From positions 1 to 63,382 of the forward strand of contig JACDCD010000090.1 of the NCBI GenBank assembly GCA_013694625.1: 63,382 bases of DNA, given 5' to 3'. The stretch is from Actinomycetota bacterium (GTDB lineage: Bacteria > Actinomycetota > CADDZG01 > WHSQ01). Positions 25,127-35,523 of the stretch are shown here, in pieces (within the stretch, counting starts at the first letter, position 1; every line of letters starts with the position of its first letter). A model generated the notes under the pieces. That model was not told the origin of the DNA. It searched no databases and saw only the letters and a list, made by a program, of their open reading frames with translations. A program made the translations under genes and the position numbers.

Positions 25127-26827
25127 CTAGGTGGGGTTGGTGACGGCCCCCCGGGAGGCCGAGGACACCGACGCTGCGTACTTGGCGAAGACGCCCTTTT
25201 TGTGGCGATGGGGGGGCGCCGTCCAGTCGGCGAGGCGCTTGGCGATGGCCTCGTCGGTCAACTTGACCCGCAGCTCGCGCGCGCCGACATCTATCTCGAT
25301 GATGTCGCCCTCGGCGATCGCCGCCAACGGTCCGCCGTGCGCAGCCTCAGGTGAGATGTGGCCGACCATCAACCCCCGGGTGGCTCCGCTGAAGCGCCCA
25401 TCGGTGATGAGAGCAACCGACTCGCCCATACCCTCACCGACGATGGCTGCGGTGACGTGCAGCATCTCCCGCATCCCCGGCCCCCCTGCAGGACCTTCGT
25501 AGCGAATGACGACCACGTCTCCTTCTTCCAGGACGCCGTTCTTGACCGCCTGGAAACAGTCCTCCTCGGAGTCGAAGAGGCGAGCGGGGCCTCGATGGAA
25601 CTGGCGTTCATGCCCGGCTAACTTCACAACGCAGCCTTCCGGGGCGAGATTTCCCCGGAGTATTGCCAGTCCGCCCCATGGCTTGATCGGGCTTTCGATG
25701 GGCACCACGACCTTCTGCATGTGCGCTTCCTCGGCCGATGCTGCGATCTCGCCGATCGTTCTCCCGTCGACGGTGATGGAGTCGGTGTGGAGGAGCCCTT
25801 TCTTTGCGAGCTCACGTGCGATGAGCGCCACCCCGCCGGCGCGATAGAGGTCGGTAGCTACATAGTCACCGCCGGGCTTGAGGTTGGCAATGGTGGGAGT
25901 ACGGGCCGCAATGCGGTCGAAGTCGTCGATCGAGAGCTCCAGCCCGGCCTCCTCGGCTATGGCAAGCAGGTGGAGGACGCCGTTGGTCGAGCCTCCGGTG
26001 GCGGCGATTGAGGTGATCGCGTTCTCGAGAGCCTCGCGCGTGACGATATCTAAGGGCCGCACGTTGTCCTTTACCAGCTCGAGCGCCAGGCGTCCGGCCT
26101 TCTCGGCGGCAGCGCGCTTGCCGGGCGCCGTCCCCGGGATGCCGTCCAAACTCGCGGGCCCAATCCCGAGGAAGTCAACGGCAGCCGCCATCGTGTTGGC
26201 CGTGAACTGCCCGCCGCATGCGCCGGCGCCCGGGCACGCGACGTCCTCGAGGCTGTGGAGGTCGGCGGCCGACAGCTTGCCCGCTGAATGCTGACCCACC
26301 GCCTCGAAGACGTCCTGGATCGTCACGTCGCGACCGCGCCACTTGCCCGGCGCGATCGAACCACTGTAGAGCACGAGGCCTGGAATATTCATGCGGCAGA
26401 GAGCCATGACCGCCGCTGGAATGGTCTTGTCACATCCAACCAGGCACACGATGCCGTCGAACATGTGGCCCCGGGTAACGAGCTCGATCGAATCGGCAAT
26501 AACCTCGCGGCTGATGAGCGAGGCGCGCATGCCCTCTGTGCCCATGGACACACCGTCGGCCACTGCGATCGTGTTGAACTCCATTGGCGTGCCGCCGGAG
26601 GAGCGAATCCCCCCTTTGACCTGTGTGGCGAGATTGCGCTGGTTGAAGTTGCACGGCATCGTTTCGATCCACGCCGTGGCGACGCCGATGATCGGCTTGG
26701 CCAGGTCCTCGTCGGTGTAGCCGACGGCTTTGAGCATTGCGCGCGCCGGCGCTCGATCCGGCCCGTCGGTCAGGGCCGAGCTGACCCGTTTGGCCGGGTC
26801 GGACTCTCGTCCGTAGGGATCGGTCAT
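25127..26827 (-). CDS. ilvD: dihydroxy-acid dehydratase
   Basis: A 566-residue IlvD/EDD enzyme converting 2,3-dihydroxy-isovalerate or -methylvalerate to 2-keto acids in Val/Ile synthesis. Fe-S ligands: Cys in [17 protein letters not shown] and [28 protein letters not shown] and [11 protein letters not shown] are also typical. The canonical DHAD N-terminus ([17 protein letters not shown]) argues against a sugar-acid dehydratase. It is 11 kb from ilvBNC and lies 81 nt downstream of the sugar lactonase on the same strand, so shared transcription is possible. The ilv operon at 38 kb has no ilvD. Confidence 0.94.
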   Translation of the reverse strand: MTDPYGRESDPAKRVSSALTDGPDRAPARAMLKAVGYTDEDLAKPIIGVATAWIETMPCNFNQRNLATQVKGGIRSSGGTPMEFNTIAVADGVSMGTEGMRASLISREVIADSIELVTRGHMFDGIVCLVGCDKTIPAAVMALCRMNIPGLVLYSGSIAPGKWRGRDVTIQDVFEAVGQHSAGKLSAADLHSLEDVACPGAGACGGQFTANTMAAAVDFLGIGPASLDGIPGTAPGKRAAAEKAGRLALELVKDNVRPLDIVTREALENAITSIAATGGSTNGVLHLLAIAEEAGLELSIDDFDRIAARTPTIANLKPGGDYVATDLYRAGGVALIARELAKKGLLHTDSITVDGRTIGEIAASAEEAHMQKVVVPIESPIKPWGGLAILRGNLAPEGCVVKLAGHERQFHRGPARLFDSEEDCFQAVKNGVLEEGDVVVIRYEGPAGGPGMREMLHVTAAIVGEGMGESVALITDGRFSGATRGLMVGHISPEAAHGGPLAAIAEGDIIEIDVGARELRVKLTDEAIAKRLADWTAPPHRHKKGVFAKYAASVSSASRGAVTNPT

Positions 26828-26908
26828 GCCCGCAGACTACCGAACTTGCAGCGGCCGGGTCCCACGCTTCGGCGCGCCGAGTGTGTGGGGAGTGTGCATT
26901 CACAAATA

Positions 26909-27754
26909 TCATCCTCTAGGGCCGAGGCGATAGACATCTGTGGCGACTCCGCCGAACAGGGCGTCGACATCATCCTGAGATCTGCCCTCGAGTGCCTCGA
27001 GGCTCGCCCTGTGGACGGCCCCGAGGCTGCCCGCCTGCATGCACACCGGCCAATCGCTGCCCCACATGAGCCGGTCGACACCAAAGCACTCAAGCGCCCA
27101 TTCGATATAGGGCTTGAGATCGCCGGCCGTCCACCCCTGATGGTCGGCTTCGGTCACCAACCCGGAGAACTTGGCGTGAACGCGCGGGTGCGATGCTGCG
27201 GCGGCAAGCTGTTCGGCCCAGGGCTCCCATCTCCGGTCCCTGATTGGTGGTTTGGCCAGATGGTCAAGGACGATCGTGAGGTTCGGCAGCCGGCCTGCGA
27301 TCTTCGGCACGTCTGTCAGATGGTTGGGCCAGGCTGCCGGGACTTCGAATACCAAACCTCTCATCGCCAGCAGCCCGAGCGATTTGGTGACCGAGGATTG
27401 GAGAACCCAATGTGGGTCCGGTTCATCGTGAAGCAGGTGACGGATGCCCCGGAGCCTCGCCTCGTCCGCATAACCCTCCAGTGCCCGGGCGGCTGCGTCC
27501 GGATCGATGAGCGGGATCCAACCCACGACCGCGGCGATCCAAGGGTGCCGCCTTGCCCTATCGAGCATGGCGTTGGTCTCTTCCAGGGAGTCGGCGGCCT
27601 GGACCAGAATCGTCTTGTCGATGGCCTCACCGTCGAGCTCCGGCTTCAGGTCGTCCGGCTCGAAGTTGCGGTAGAGGACGGCATCGTCGGGAGAGATCCA
27701 TGGGTAGTCCACCTGCTGCAGATCCCAGAAGTGCTGATGAGCGTCTACCCGCAA
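26909..27754 (-). CDS. amidohydrolase-family sugar lactonase (L-fucono/L-rhamnonolactonase type)
   Basis: A 281-residue COG3618-type amidohydrolase: DAHQHFWD at the N-terminus (metal His pair), VVGWIPL, GIRHLLHDEPDPHW, LDHLAKPP and the late MWGSDWP with catalytic Asp. Members hydrolyse L-fucono- or L-rhamnono-lactones and related sugar lactones. The TTG start at 27754 was chosen because the DAHQHFW motif normally lies within the first few residues; the preceding sequence is very G-rich. Divergent from an SDR, a kinase and a sugar transporter. The actual sugar is not known. Confidence 0.85.
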   Translation of the reverse strand: MRVDAHQHFWDLQQVDYPWISPDDAVLYRNFEPDDLKPELDGEAIDKTILVQAADSLEETNAMLDRARRHPWIAAVVGWIPLIDPDAAARALEGYADEARLRGIRHLLHDEPDPHWVLQSSVTKSLGLLAMRGLVFEVPAAWPNHLTDVPKIAGRLPNLTIVLDHLAKPPIRDRRWEPWAEQLAAAASHPRVHAKFSGLVTEADHQGWTAGDLKPYIEWALECFGVDRLMWGSDWPVCMQAGSLGAVHRASLEALEGRSQDDVDALFGGVATDVYRLGPRG

Positions 27755-27848
27755 GCCCCCACTGCCCCCTCTACCCCGCTTCGTCGGGCACGTGGCGCGG
27801 GGCAACCGAGGGTGCCCGGCGCGCCGAAGCCCTAGACTACGTCGACTG

Positions 27849-28586
27849 ATGAAAGTCGCGCTTGTCACGGGGGCCGCAAAGGGCATAGGTCGAGCGATAA
27901 CTCAGGCGTTCGCGGACGACGGCTGGAAGGTCGTTGCAGTAGACCGCGAAGCGGGGACGCTCGAGGAGCTGGCCCAACGCCATGGTGACTCCCTGGTAGT
28001 GATAGCCGACGACATAAGCGGGCGAGCCGCGAACCAGAGGGTCGTCGCCTCTGCGCTGGAACACTTCGGTCGTCTCGATGCTGCTGTCGGGAATGCCGGC
28101 ATCAATCTCGAAAAGAGCATCGACGAGACGACCGAGGAGGAGATCGACGGGTTGATCGCCGTCAATATCAAAGCCTTGATCTATCTTGCACAGGCCGTAC
28201 ACGGGCCGCTTGCCGAAACTGCGGGCAGTTTCACGGTGGTGGCTTCAAAGACCGGGCTCGTGGCGCAACTCGGCACACCGGTGTACAACGCGACCAAAGG
28301 AGCCGCAGTGCAGCTTGCTCGCGGCCTGGCGCTCGACTGGGCGCGAGAGAATGTGCGGGTCAACGCGCTCTGTCCCGGAATAGTCGACACTCCGATGCTC
28401 GATCGCTTCATCGACTCCGCTCCCGATCCGAAGCAAGCCCGAAGGGAATTCGCCCAGCAGCAGCCACTTGGCCGGCTCGCTAGCCCCGAAGAGTGCGCCT
28501 CGGTGGCGCTGTTCCTATCCTCGCCGGCCGCCTCTTTCGTGACGGGTGTAGCGCTGCCGGTGGATGGAGGCTTCACCGCCCAATAA
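27849..28586 (+). CDS. SDR-family sugar or sugar-acid dehydrogenase
   Basis: A 245-residue classical SDR: TGAAKGIG at residues 8-15, VDRE after beta-2 (favours NAD), GNAGIN, Ser in VVASKTG, YNATK catalytic Tyr/Lys, and CPGIVDTP. Next to a lactonase and an FGGY kinase, it could oxidise the sugar to its lactone or a 2-keto-3-deoxy acid downstream. The ATG at 27849 lies 10 nt after TAGACT (27833-27838), suggesting a near-leaderless transcript. A GGCGCGCC palindrome lies in the 94-nt divergent gap. Confidence 0.88.
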   Translation: MKVALVTGAAKGIGRAITQAFADDGWKVVAVDREAGTLEELAQRHGDSLVVIADDISGRAANQRVVASALEHFGRLDAAVGNAGINLEKSIDETTEEEIDGLIAVNIKALIYLAQAVHGPLAETAGSFTVVASKTGLVAQLGTPVYNATKGAAVQLARGLALDWARENVRVNALCPGIVDTPMLDRFIDSAPDPKQARREFAQQQPLGRLASPEECASVALFLSSPAASFVTGVALPVDGGFTAQ

Positions 28587-28673
28587 GGAAAACTGTAGTC
28601 TTGCCGCCGAGCTAAGAAGGGGGTTTGCGACGACAGTGCCGGAACGACGCGCTCGGCGCGCCGAGGATCCTGG

Positions 28674-30176
28674 ATGGATGGCATGAACGGGTTGTTGCTG
28701 GGGGTTGACATCGGGACGGCAACGTCGAAGGGAACGCTCGCCCGCCCTGATGGCTCTGTGTGCGCCACGGCAGAGCGCCCACACGGCGTCTCACGACCCC
28801 ACCCGGGTTGGGTCGAGCAGGACGCGGACGGTGTCTGGTGGGAAGACTTCTGCGATCTTTGCCGCGAGCTCGTGCCCAAGGCCGATGATGACATTGCGGG
28901 TGTTTGTTGCAGTGGACTCGGTCCCTGCGTCGTTGCAGCAGACGTCAACGGGCATCCCCTCCGTCCGGCCATTCTCTATGGCGTCGACACGAGGGCGGCG
29001 ACCGAGATCCAGGAGTTGACCGTACTTCTGGGTGCCGAAGAGATACTCGCCCGCTGTGGTTCACCGCTGACGAGTCAAGCTGTTGGCCCCAAGCTCGCCT
29101 GGCTGCGCGCCAACGAGCCGGAGGTCTGGGACAGGACAATGTATGTGTTCATGGCCAGCTCCTACCTCGTGTACAGGCTCACGGGTGAGTACATCCTCGA
29201 TCACCACTCGGCCAGTCAGAGTGACCCGCTCTATGAGCTGGCCGCAAACGAATGGATCGAGGACTGGGCATCCGAGGTTGCACCCGGGCTGAGGCTGCCA
29301 CGACTGTTGTGGCCCGGAGAGATAGCGGGGTCGGTGTCGCGTCTCGCCGCCGACACGACCGGTTTGGCTCCGGGCACGCCCGTTGCGGCAGGGACGATCG
29401 ATACATGGGCCGAGGCGGCGAGTGTGGGTGTCCGCAACGCTGGAGACATGATGTTGATGTACGGGACGACGATGTTCCTTGTCGAGGTCTTGAGCCAGGC
29501 TCGCCCCGACCATCGCCTGTGGTCGACCGTGAGCCTGTTTGCCGGGACACACAACCTGGCCGGCGGGATGGCGGCGTCGGGAGCCCTCACGAGCTGGTTC
29601 AAAGACGTCGTCGGTCTCTCTTATGAGACGTTGATCCAGGAGGCCGCGGAGTCCTCTTCCGGCTCCAACGGACTAGTCGTGCTTCCCTACTTTGCGGGTG
29701 AGCGGGCGCCGTTGTTTGACACAAGGGCCCGGGGCGTTATATGCGGCCTGAACCTAGGGCACACGCGCGGCGATCTTTACAGGGCCCTCTTGGAGGGCAC
29801 TGCTTTCGGAGTGCAGCACATCCTTGAAGTCATGAGCGAGGCCGGGGGGACCGGCCGGCGCATTGTGGCTGTAGGGGGTGGCACCAAAGGCGGGCTGTGG
29901 ACCGAGATAGTTTCAAACGTTATCGAAATGCCACAGGACCTGCCTGAGGTGGGGATCGGCGCCAGCTATGGTGACGCTTTTCTTGCGGCCGTAGCAACTG
30001 GGCTCGCCGAACCAGGGGACGAGTGGAATTCCGTTGCCCACAGGGTGGAACCCAACTCGGAGCATCGAGATGTCTACGATGAGCTTTACGCCACGTACAG
30101 GGAGTTGTACCCGGCTACACGCGAGCATCTCCATGCTTTGGCCGACATGCAAGGGGGTCGTTATGTCACCAAATGA
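28674..30176 (+). CDS. FGGY-family carbohydrate kinase
   Basis: A 500-residue sugar kinase with two ASKHA domains: LLLGVDIGTATSKGTLA (phosphate 1) at the N-terminus, GTIDTWAEAASVG and MLMYGTTMF in the middle, and AVGGGTKGGLWTEIVSNV (adenosine motif) late. Family members phosphorylate xylulose, fuculose, ribulose and similar. GAGGATCC before ATG serves as RBS. It continues the SDR direction 87 nt downstream; that gap holds the 14-bp palindrome CTCGGCGCGCCGAG (28653-28666). Its 3' end overlaps the broken transporter ATPase start by 14 nt. The frame is intact. Confidence 0.9.
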   Translation: MDGMNGLLLGVDIGTATSKGTLARPDGSVCATAERPHGVSRPHPGWVEQDADGVWWEDFCDLCRELVPKADDDIAGVCCSGLGPCVVAADVNGHPLRPAILYGVDTRAATEIQELTVLLGAEEILARCGSPLTSQAVGPKLAWLRANEPEVWDRTMYVFMASSYLVYRLTGEYILDHHSASQSDPLYELAANEWIEDWASEVAPGLRLPRLLWPGEIAGSVSRLAADTTGLAPGTPVAAGTIDTWAEAASVGVRNAGDMMLMYGTTMFLVEVLSQARPDHRLWSTVSLFAGTHNLAGGMAASGALTSWFKDVVGLSYETLIQEAAESSSGSNGLVVLPYFAGERAPLFDTRARGVICGLNLGHTRGDLYRALLEGTAFGVQHILEVMSEAGGTGRRIVAVGGGTKGGLWTEIVSNVIEMPQDLPEVGIGASYGDAFLAAVATGLAEPGDEWNSVAHRVEPNSEHRDVYDELYATYRELYPATREHLHALADMQGGRYVTK

Positions 30177-31668
30177 TGCGGACCCGATCGTGCAGTTGAG
30201 GGGACTATCCAAGAGGTTCCCCGGCGCCGTTGCCGTAAAGAGTGTCGACCTTGACATCTATCCCGGAGAGGTGCATGTCATAGCCGGAGAAAATGGCGCG
30301 GGCAAGTCAACTCTCATGAAGCTCATGTCGCAGGTGGAGCGCCCGAATGAAGGCGAGGTCAAGATCGCCGGGCAGGTTGTGAAGTATCAGGGCCCTGCTC
30401 ACGCTCAAAGACTCGGGGTCGCCATGGTGTATCAGGAGTTCGCTCTCGCCCCTGACTTGAGCGTCGCTGAAAACCTTTCGCTTGGTAGAGAGCCCGGTAA
30501 CCGGGGCATCATCGCTCGAGGCGAAGAGAACGCCAACGCCGAAGAGTTGTTGAAGCGTGTTCATCTCGACGTCGAGCCCAAGCGGAAGGTGTCGCAATTA
30601 TCGGTGGCCGAGCAGCAGCGGGTCGAGATAGCCAAGGCGCTTGCCATCAACGCAAAGGTTCTGATCATGGACGAGCCGACGTCCACGCTCACCGGAAAGG
30701 AGATCGATGAGCTGTTCGAGATCATCGAGAAGCTCAAGTCCGATGGCATTGCGATTGTGTACATCACCCACAAGCTCGACGAGATATTTCGCATCGCCGA
30801 CCGCATTACAGTCATGCGTGACGCCGAGGTGGTTGACACATTGTCTGTGGACGACCTCGATGAGGACAAGCTGATCAATCTCATGGTCGGGCGTGAGGTC
30901 GAGAACCTGTATCCCAAGCCTGAGGTCGAGATCGGTGAGGTGGTGTTGGAGGTCGAAGCCATATCGCGCGCCGGCGTCCTGCACGAATGCTCTTTTGAAC
31001 TGCGTAAGGGGTAGATCTTGGGCTTTGCAGGGGTTGTCGGGGCCGGTCGCACCGAGCTGGCGCGGGCGATCTGCGGGGCAGATCCCAAGGACCCGGGCAC
31101 CGTCAGGCTCAACGGCAAGGAAGCCAGAATCAACTCGCCAAAGGCTGCGATCGACGCGGAGATCGTGTACCTGACCGAGGATCGGAAGGGAGAGGGACTC
31201 GCCATGGAGCTACCGATTGCCCAGAACATCACCCTTGCGAAGCTGCCGCTGAAAAGGCGAATGATCAACCTGTCGGGGGAACGTCAGACGGCGGAAACCC
31301 GCAGCGAGGAGCTCGGAATCAAATCATCGGTCCGACGTCAGGTGCAGCTTCTTTCGGGCGGCAACCAGCAGAAAGTGGTCGTCGCGAAATGGCTCGAGAC
31401 GGGAGCCCAGATCCTGTTTTTCGATGAGCCTGCGCGCGGTATCGACGTGAGAGCGAAGGCTCAGATATTCGAGCTGATGGGTGACCTGGCGAGAGAGGGC
31501 AAGGGAATCGTATTGATCTCTTCATACTTGCCCGAGCTCTTGAACATGTGCGATCGCATTGTGGTGATGCGAGAAGGTCGCATAGCTGGAATTCTGGAGC
31601 GCCAGGACTTCAATGAAGAGCGCATCATCGGATTGGCAACCGGAGCCGAGGGGGTTGATGCAGCATGA
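30163..31668 (+). pseudogene. sugar ABC transporter ATPase (RbsA type), interrupted by TAG
   Basis: An approximately 501-codon two-domain ATPase in one frame. The first ATPase domain is complete: Walker A GENGAGKSTLMKL, signature LSVAEQQRVEIAKAL, Walker B VLIMDEPTSTL. After FELRKG the frame meets TAG (31012-31014), then resumes ILGFAGVVGAGRTELARAI, where relatives read KGEILGFAG, so GAG became TAG. The second domain is intact (LLSGGNQQKVVVAKWL, FFDEPARGID). Starts ATG 30163 after AAGGGGGTC. The C-terminal half could at best be made by re-initiation at TTG 31018. Part of a transporter with damage in all three genes. Confidence 0.88.
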
Positions 31669-32684
31669 GCGTCGCGGTAAAGGGTGACCGGAACGATACC
31701 GAGAAGCCCAAAGCTGGTGGAGTGATGGAGGGCCGCTTCGGTGGTGTGCTCTCCCAGGTTTCCGCAGCAGGCGCGCTCATCGTTGTCTTTATTTTCCTGA
31801 CGTTTGCGTCACCTGTGTTCTTGACTGCGACGAACCTTTTCAACGTGGCCACCCAGACGGCCGTGGTAGCGATCATCGCCATAGGCATGACGTTCGTCAT
31901 CATCACCGCCGGCATCGATCTGTCGGTTGGATCGGTCGCTGCTCTTGCCGGCGTGCTAGGCGTGCAGCTGATGGTCTATTACGGGGTTCCCTGACCCCGC
32001 GCCGTCTTACTGGGTACGCTGGCGGGCGGCCTGATCGGACTGTTGAACGGCTTCCTGATCACGGTGGCGGGCATGGCTCCATTCATCGCAACGCTGGGGA
32101 TGCTGTCGGTGGCGCGTGGCCTCGTCTACATCATCACGAACGCCGTCTCAGTGTTCGGCGCGCCGAACTCCTTCAAGGTCCTTGGACAGGGGACCATCTT
32201 CAGTTTTCCCGTCCCGCTTATCTTTTTGATTATCATCGCCGTCGGGGGCCACTTCCTACTGAGCCGGACGCGCCTCGGCCGCTACTCTTACGCCATCGGT
32301 TCCAACCCCGAGGCGGCGCGCCTGTCCGGGATTCCGGTGAAGCGTTATCTCATACGCGTCTAAGTCCTGCAAGGCTTGCTTACGGGTTTTGCCGGCATGA
32401 TTGCCGCGTCGCGCGTAGCCTCGGGGCAGCCGAACTTCGGGTTGGGATTGGAGCTTGATGTGATCGCCGCCTGCGTCGTCGGCGGTGCCAGCCTGTTCGG
32501 CGGCCAGGGAACCATCATCGGCACCTTGCTCGGTGCGTTCCTCATTGCTTTGTTGCGCAACGGCTCCATCCTGTTGGGAATCAGCTCATTCAGCCAGAGC
32601 ATCATCATCGGCGTGGTCATCTGGGTGGCTGTTTTCTACGACCAATTCCAGCGCCGGCGCCTTGCGGCCGCCCAGGGACAATAA
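31665..32684 (+). pseudogene. sugar ABC transporter permease (RbsC type), two in-frame stops
   Basis: A 339-codon permease frame starting at ATG 31665 (ATGA overlap with the ATPase). TGA at 31992-31994 follows VYYGVP where relatives have VPWP, a Trp codon TGG changed to TGA. TAA at 32361-32363 follows KRYLIRV, before LQGLLTGFAGMIAASR, probably a Tyr codon lost. On either side the coding is excellent: TFVIITAGIDLSVGSVAAL, IGLLNGFLITVAGMAPFI, CVVGGASLFGGQGTIIG. Three different stop codons across the transporter rule out a recoded genetic code. No functional permease can be expected. Confidence 0.9.
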
Positions 32685-32696
32685 GGGGGCGCCGCT

Positions 32697-33711
32697 ATGA
32701 AGAGAGCGGTGATGGCCGCAGCGTTGGTTCTGATCACTGCCTGTGGGCAGATCGAAGTGTCGGGCGGCCTGCAAGGGGGCGATCCGCAGAAGAGCGATGG
32801 GGGCCCGATCGAGCTCGCCGTCATCCCCAAATCGGTAGGGCTCAACTTCTGGGAGCAGGTCCGAATCGGCGCCGAATGCGCGGTATCCAAGCAGGAGAAC
32901 GTGACCATGCAGTGGGACGGCGTGACGACGGAGGTTGACGTGACCGGCCAATTCAACCTGCTTCAGAACGTTATTACCCAAGGTGTGGACGGGCTTGTGT
33001 ATGCGGCGCTGGATGCTGCGGTGATGACACAGATATCCCAGCTGGCGCTCGAACAGGGCATCGAGGTCACCAACATCGATTCGGGCACCGACCCTCAGCT
33101 CAAGCAGGTGCCTTTTGTATGCGACCGACAACATAGCTGCGGCCAGGAAGGTAGCTGATCTGCTCGCGGAGGAGATCGGGCCCAAAGGGGGTGAGGTTGC
33201 GTTCCTGCCCTTCCAGCCGGGGAGCGGCACGAACGACGATCGGGCCAAGGGGTTCAAGCAGGGTCTCAAAGAGCACCCCGAATTGAAGCTCGTGGACGAA
33301 CAGACGACTCAGAGCGACTACAACATCGCGCTGAACGTAACGGAGAACATCCTTACTGCCCATCCGGGCCTCGACGGCATCTTTGCGGCGAACGAGGGAG
33401 GGGTTCTCGGTGCAGCAGAGGCCGTGCGGCGCGCAGACAAGGCCGGTGACATTGCGATGATCGGATGGGACGCATCACCGGACGAGATTGCGGCTGTCAA
33501 AGAGGGCGTCGTCAGCGTGCTCGTGACCCAGAACCCGTTCAAGATGGGCTACGAGGGTGTCAACGCCGCACTTCAGCTCATCCGCACAGGGAAGACCCCA
33601 AAGAGCGAGGAAACGGGCACCTACTACATCACCAAGGACAATGTAAACGACCCCAAGATCAAATCGGTGTACGACCCGAGCTGTCAGGATCCCCCGCTGT
33701 TCGACGATTGA
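32697..33711 (+). pseudogene. sugar ABC transporter substrate-binding protein (RbsB type), frameshifted
   Basis: A periplasmic-binding-protein-like lipoprotein: signal with lipobox LITAC, then AVIPKSVGLNFWEQVRIGAE. Frame 1 breaks after KQVPF near 33115 and the rest continues in the next frame as YATDNIAAARKVADLLAEE through IAMIGWDASPDE to the end at 33711. The span of 1015 nt is 3n+1, so one base was gained, most simply one T in the TTTT run at 33114-33117. Both parts have good codon use, so the damage is recent. Confidence 0.88.
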
Positions 33712-33789
33712 AGGGCCGGACCATAAATGTGAGAACGTAGGTCGGGATAGTCGCACGCCCGAGATCTGATCGGCCGCTAAGACCAAGCT

Positions 33790-34572
33790 TTAGAGTCGAC
33801 CCGCCGCGACTATTCGCTGCAGGAACTGCTGGGTGCGCGGTCGTTGAGGCGCTGTGAATATCTCTTCCGGCCGGCCTTCCTCGATGATCACTCCCGCGTC
33901 GAGGAAGCACACACGGTCGGCGGTGTCACGCGCGAAGCCCATCTCATGGGTGGCGATAACCATCGTCATGCCGCCCAGGGCGAGCTCTTTGACCAAGCCC
34001 AGTACCTCCGCAACGAGCTCGGGGTCGAGTGCGCTCGTGACCTCATCGAGGAGCATGATCTCGGGGTTCATCGCAAGTGCACGTGCTATCGCAACCCGCT
34101 GTTGCTGTCCGCCCGAGAGCCGGTCCGGATATTCATCCTTCTTTTCCGCAAGCCCGATACGGTCCAGAAGCTCGGCCGCCCGCGCCCCTGCCTCAGATGG
34201 GGACATCTGCAGGACGCGTCGCGGGCCCAGGGTGATGTTCTGGAGGACGGTCATGTGGGGGAACAGATTGAACGCCTGAAATACGATTCCGATGCGGCGC
34301 CTCACCTGGTTGACGTCGACGCCTGGGATCGTGATGTCGTGTCCCTCGACGAAGATGCTCCCCGAGTCCACAGGTTCAAGCAGATTTATGCACTTGAGCA
34401 GAGTCGACTTACCCGAGCCGGATGCCCCGATGAGGCAGATGACCTCGAGCGGGGCTACCTGAACGCTCATGCCATTGAGCACCCGGTTGGCGCCGAAGGA
34501 CTTGTAGACGTTCTCGATACGCAGGGCCGGCTCGTCGGTTGTGGACGTCCGAAGCGGGGTGTCTGCCGTCAT
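33790..34572 (-). CDS. polar amino acid ABC transporter ATP-binding protein
   Basis: A 260-residue GlnQ-like ATPase: Walker [15 protein letters not shown]-loop [12 protein letters not shown], signature [15 protein letters not shown], Walker [14 protein letters not shown], and H-loop ATHEM. Last of a three-gene minus-strand operon (binding protein, permease, ATPase); ATG overlaps the permease stop by 4 nt. All motifs are complete, in contrast to the neighbouring broken sugar transporter. Substrate probably a polar amino acid or opine; not determinable. Confidence 0.93.
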   Translation of the reverse strand: MTADTPLRTSTTDEPALRIENVYKSFGANRVLNGMSVQVAPLEVICLIGASGSGKSTLLKCINLLEPVDSGSIFVEGHDITIPGVDVNQVRRRIGIVFQAFNLFPHMTVLQNITLGPRRVLQMSPSEAGARAAELLDRIGLAEKKDEYPDRLSGGQQQRVAIARALAMNPEIMLLDEVTSALDPELVAEVLGLVKELALGGMTMVIATHEMGFARDTADRVCFLDAGVIIEEGRPEEIFTAPQRPRTQQFLQRIVAAGRL

Positions 34573-35468
34573 ACGATGGCTCCTGCGGCCCGGCGGCGCC
34601 GGTCCCGAGCGATCAGTTGATCGGTGAAACGTGCGAGAGGAATCGTCAAGAGCACGAATAGCCCTGCAGCGATGACATAGCTAGAGTAGTTGAATTGCTC
34701 CGCTGCATAGATCTGCGCCGCACGCGCCGCCTCTACCGATCCCAGCACCGAGACGAGAGCGGTGTCTTTCTGCAGGCCGATGAAGTCGTTCAACAGTGGC
34801 GGAATGACCCGGCGGATGGCCTGGGGGAGTACTACGAAACGCAGCGATTGCCAGCGCGATAGACCAAGGGAGCGCGCGGCCGCGACCTGGCTTTCGTGAA
34901 TGGAGTCGATCCCGGCTCTGTACACCTCGGCGACATAAGCGGAGTACACGAGCACCAGGGAAGCGATGCCGTAGGTGACGTCGGATCGGCTGGAGAAGAA
35001 GCGTAGACCCAACCCCGGGACACCGAATCCGAGCATGTACAGGACGAGGATCAGCGGCACTCCCCGAAAGAGATCTGTATACGCAACGGCAACTGCTCTA
35101 AAAGGAAAAAAGACGGGGCCGGGGATGCCACGCACGATCGCGACGATGAGCGCAAGCACGAGAATGAAGGCCTCGGCGATCATGAATATCTTCACGTTCA
35201 AGAGCAAGGCTTCGAACACGGAGGGAGAGGTTTGGGTCCCGAAGAAAGCCTGCCTCAGATGGACGGGATCCAAGAAGCGCTCTTGCACGATCGAGGCCCC
35301 CGGCGCCAAGGCAATCGCCGCAAAAAGCACAACAAAGAAGACAATCGTGCTGGCACTGGAGACTAGAACCGCTCGTCCACCGAGCATACGAGAGCCACGT
35401 GAGGGCGGCGGAGAAGCACCAGGTAAGCCGAGGGGATCGAGCCCGCCTTGTGGGGCGCCCGTCGTCAC
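34569..35468 (-). CDS. polar amino acid ABC transporter permease
   Basis: A 299-residue HisMQ-type permease. A Gly/Pro-rich N-terminal tail precedes about six membrane helices; the EAA-like loop [25 protein letters not shown] contacts the ATPase. [15 protein letters not shown] is a family hallmark. Only one permease is encoded, so it likely homodimerises. Starts GTG at 35468, 55 nt after the binding-protein gene, with GGGAC-like sequence upstream but no strong RBS. The basic C-terminus (RDRRRR) is cytoplasmic. Confidence 0.9.
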   Translation of the reverse strand: MTTGAPQGGLDPLGLPGASPPPSRGSRMLGGRAVLVSSASTIVFFVVLFAAIALAPGASIVQERFLDPVHLRQAFFGTQTSPSVFEALLLNVKIFMIAEAFILVLALIVAIVRGIPGPVFFPFRAVAVAYTDLFRGVPLILVLYMLGFGVPGLGLRFFSSRSDVTYGIASLVLVYSAYVAEVYRAGIDSIHESQVAAARSLGLSRWQSLRFVVLPQAIRRVIPPLLNDFIGLQKDTALVSVLGSVEAARAAQIYAAEQFNYSSYVIAAGLFVLLTIPLARFTDQLIARDRRRRAAGAIV

Positions 35469-35523
35469 CAGGTTCTGTCCCAGCCGGCGCCGCCATCGCG
35501 GGAACGTGACAACAGAATGAAGA

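Noticed and set aside
31012-32363. Programmed readthrough, selenocysteine or a recoded genetic code in the transporter genes
   Set aside because: All three stop codons occur, at positions where relatives carry Glu, Trp and probably Tyr; the third gene also has a frameshift; normal stops are used elsewhere.
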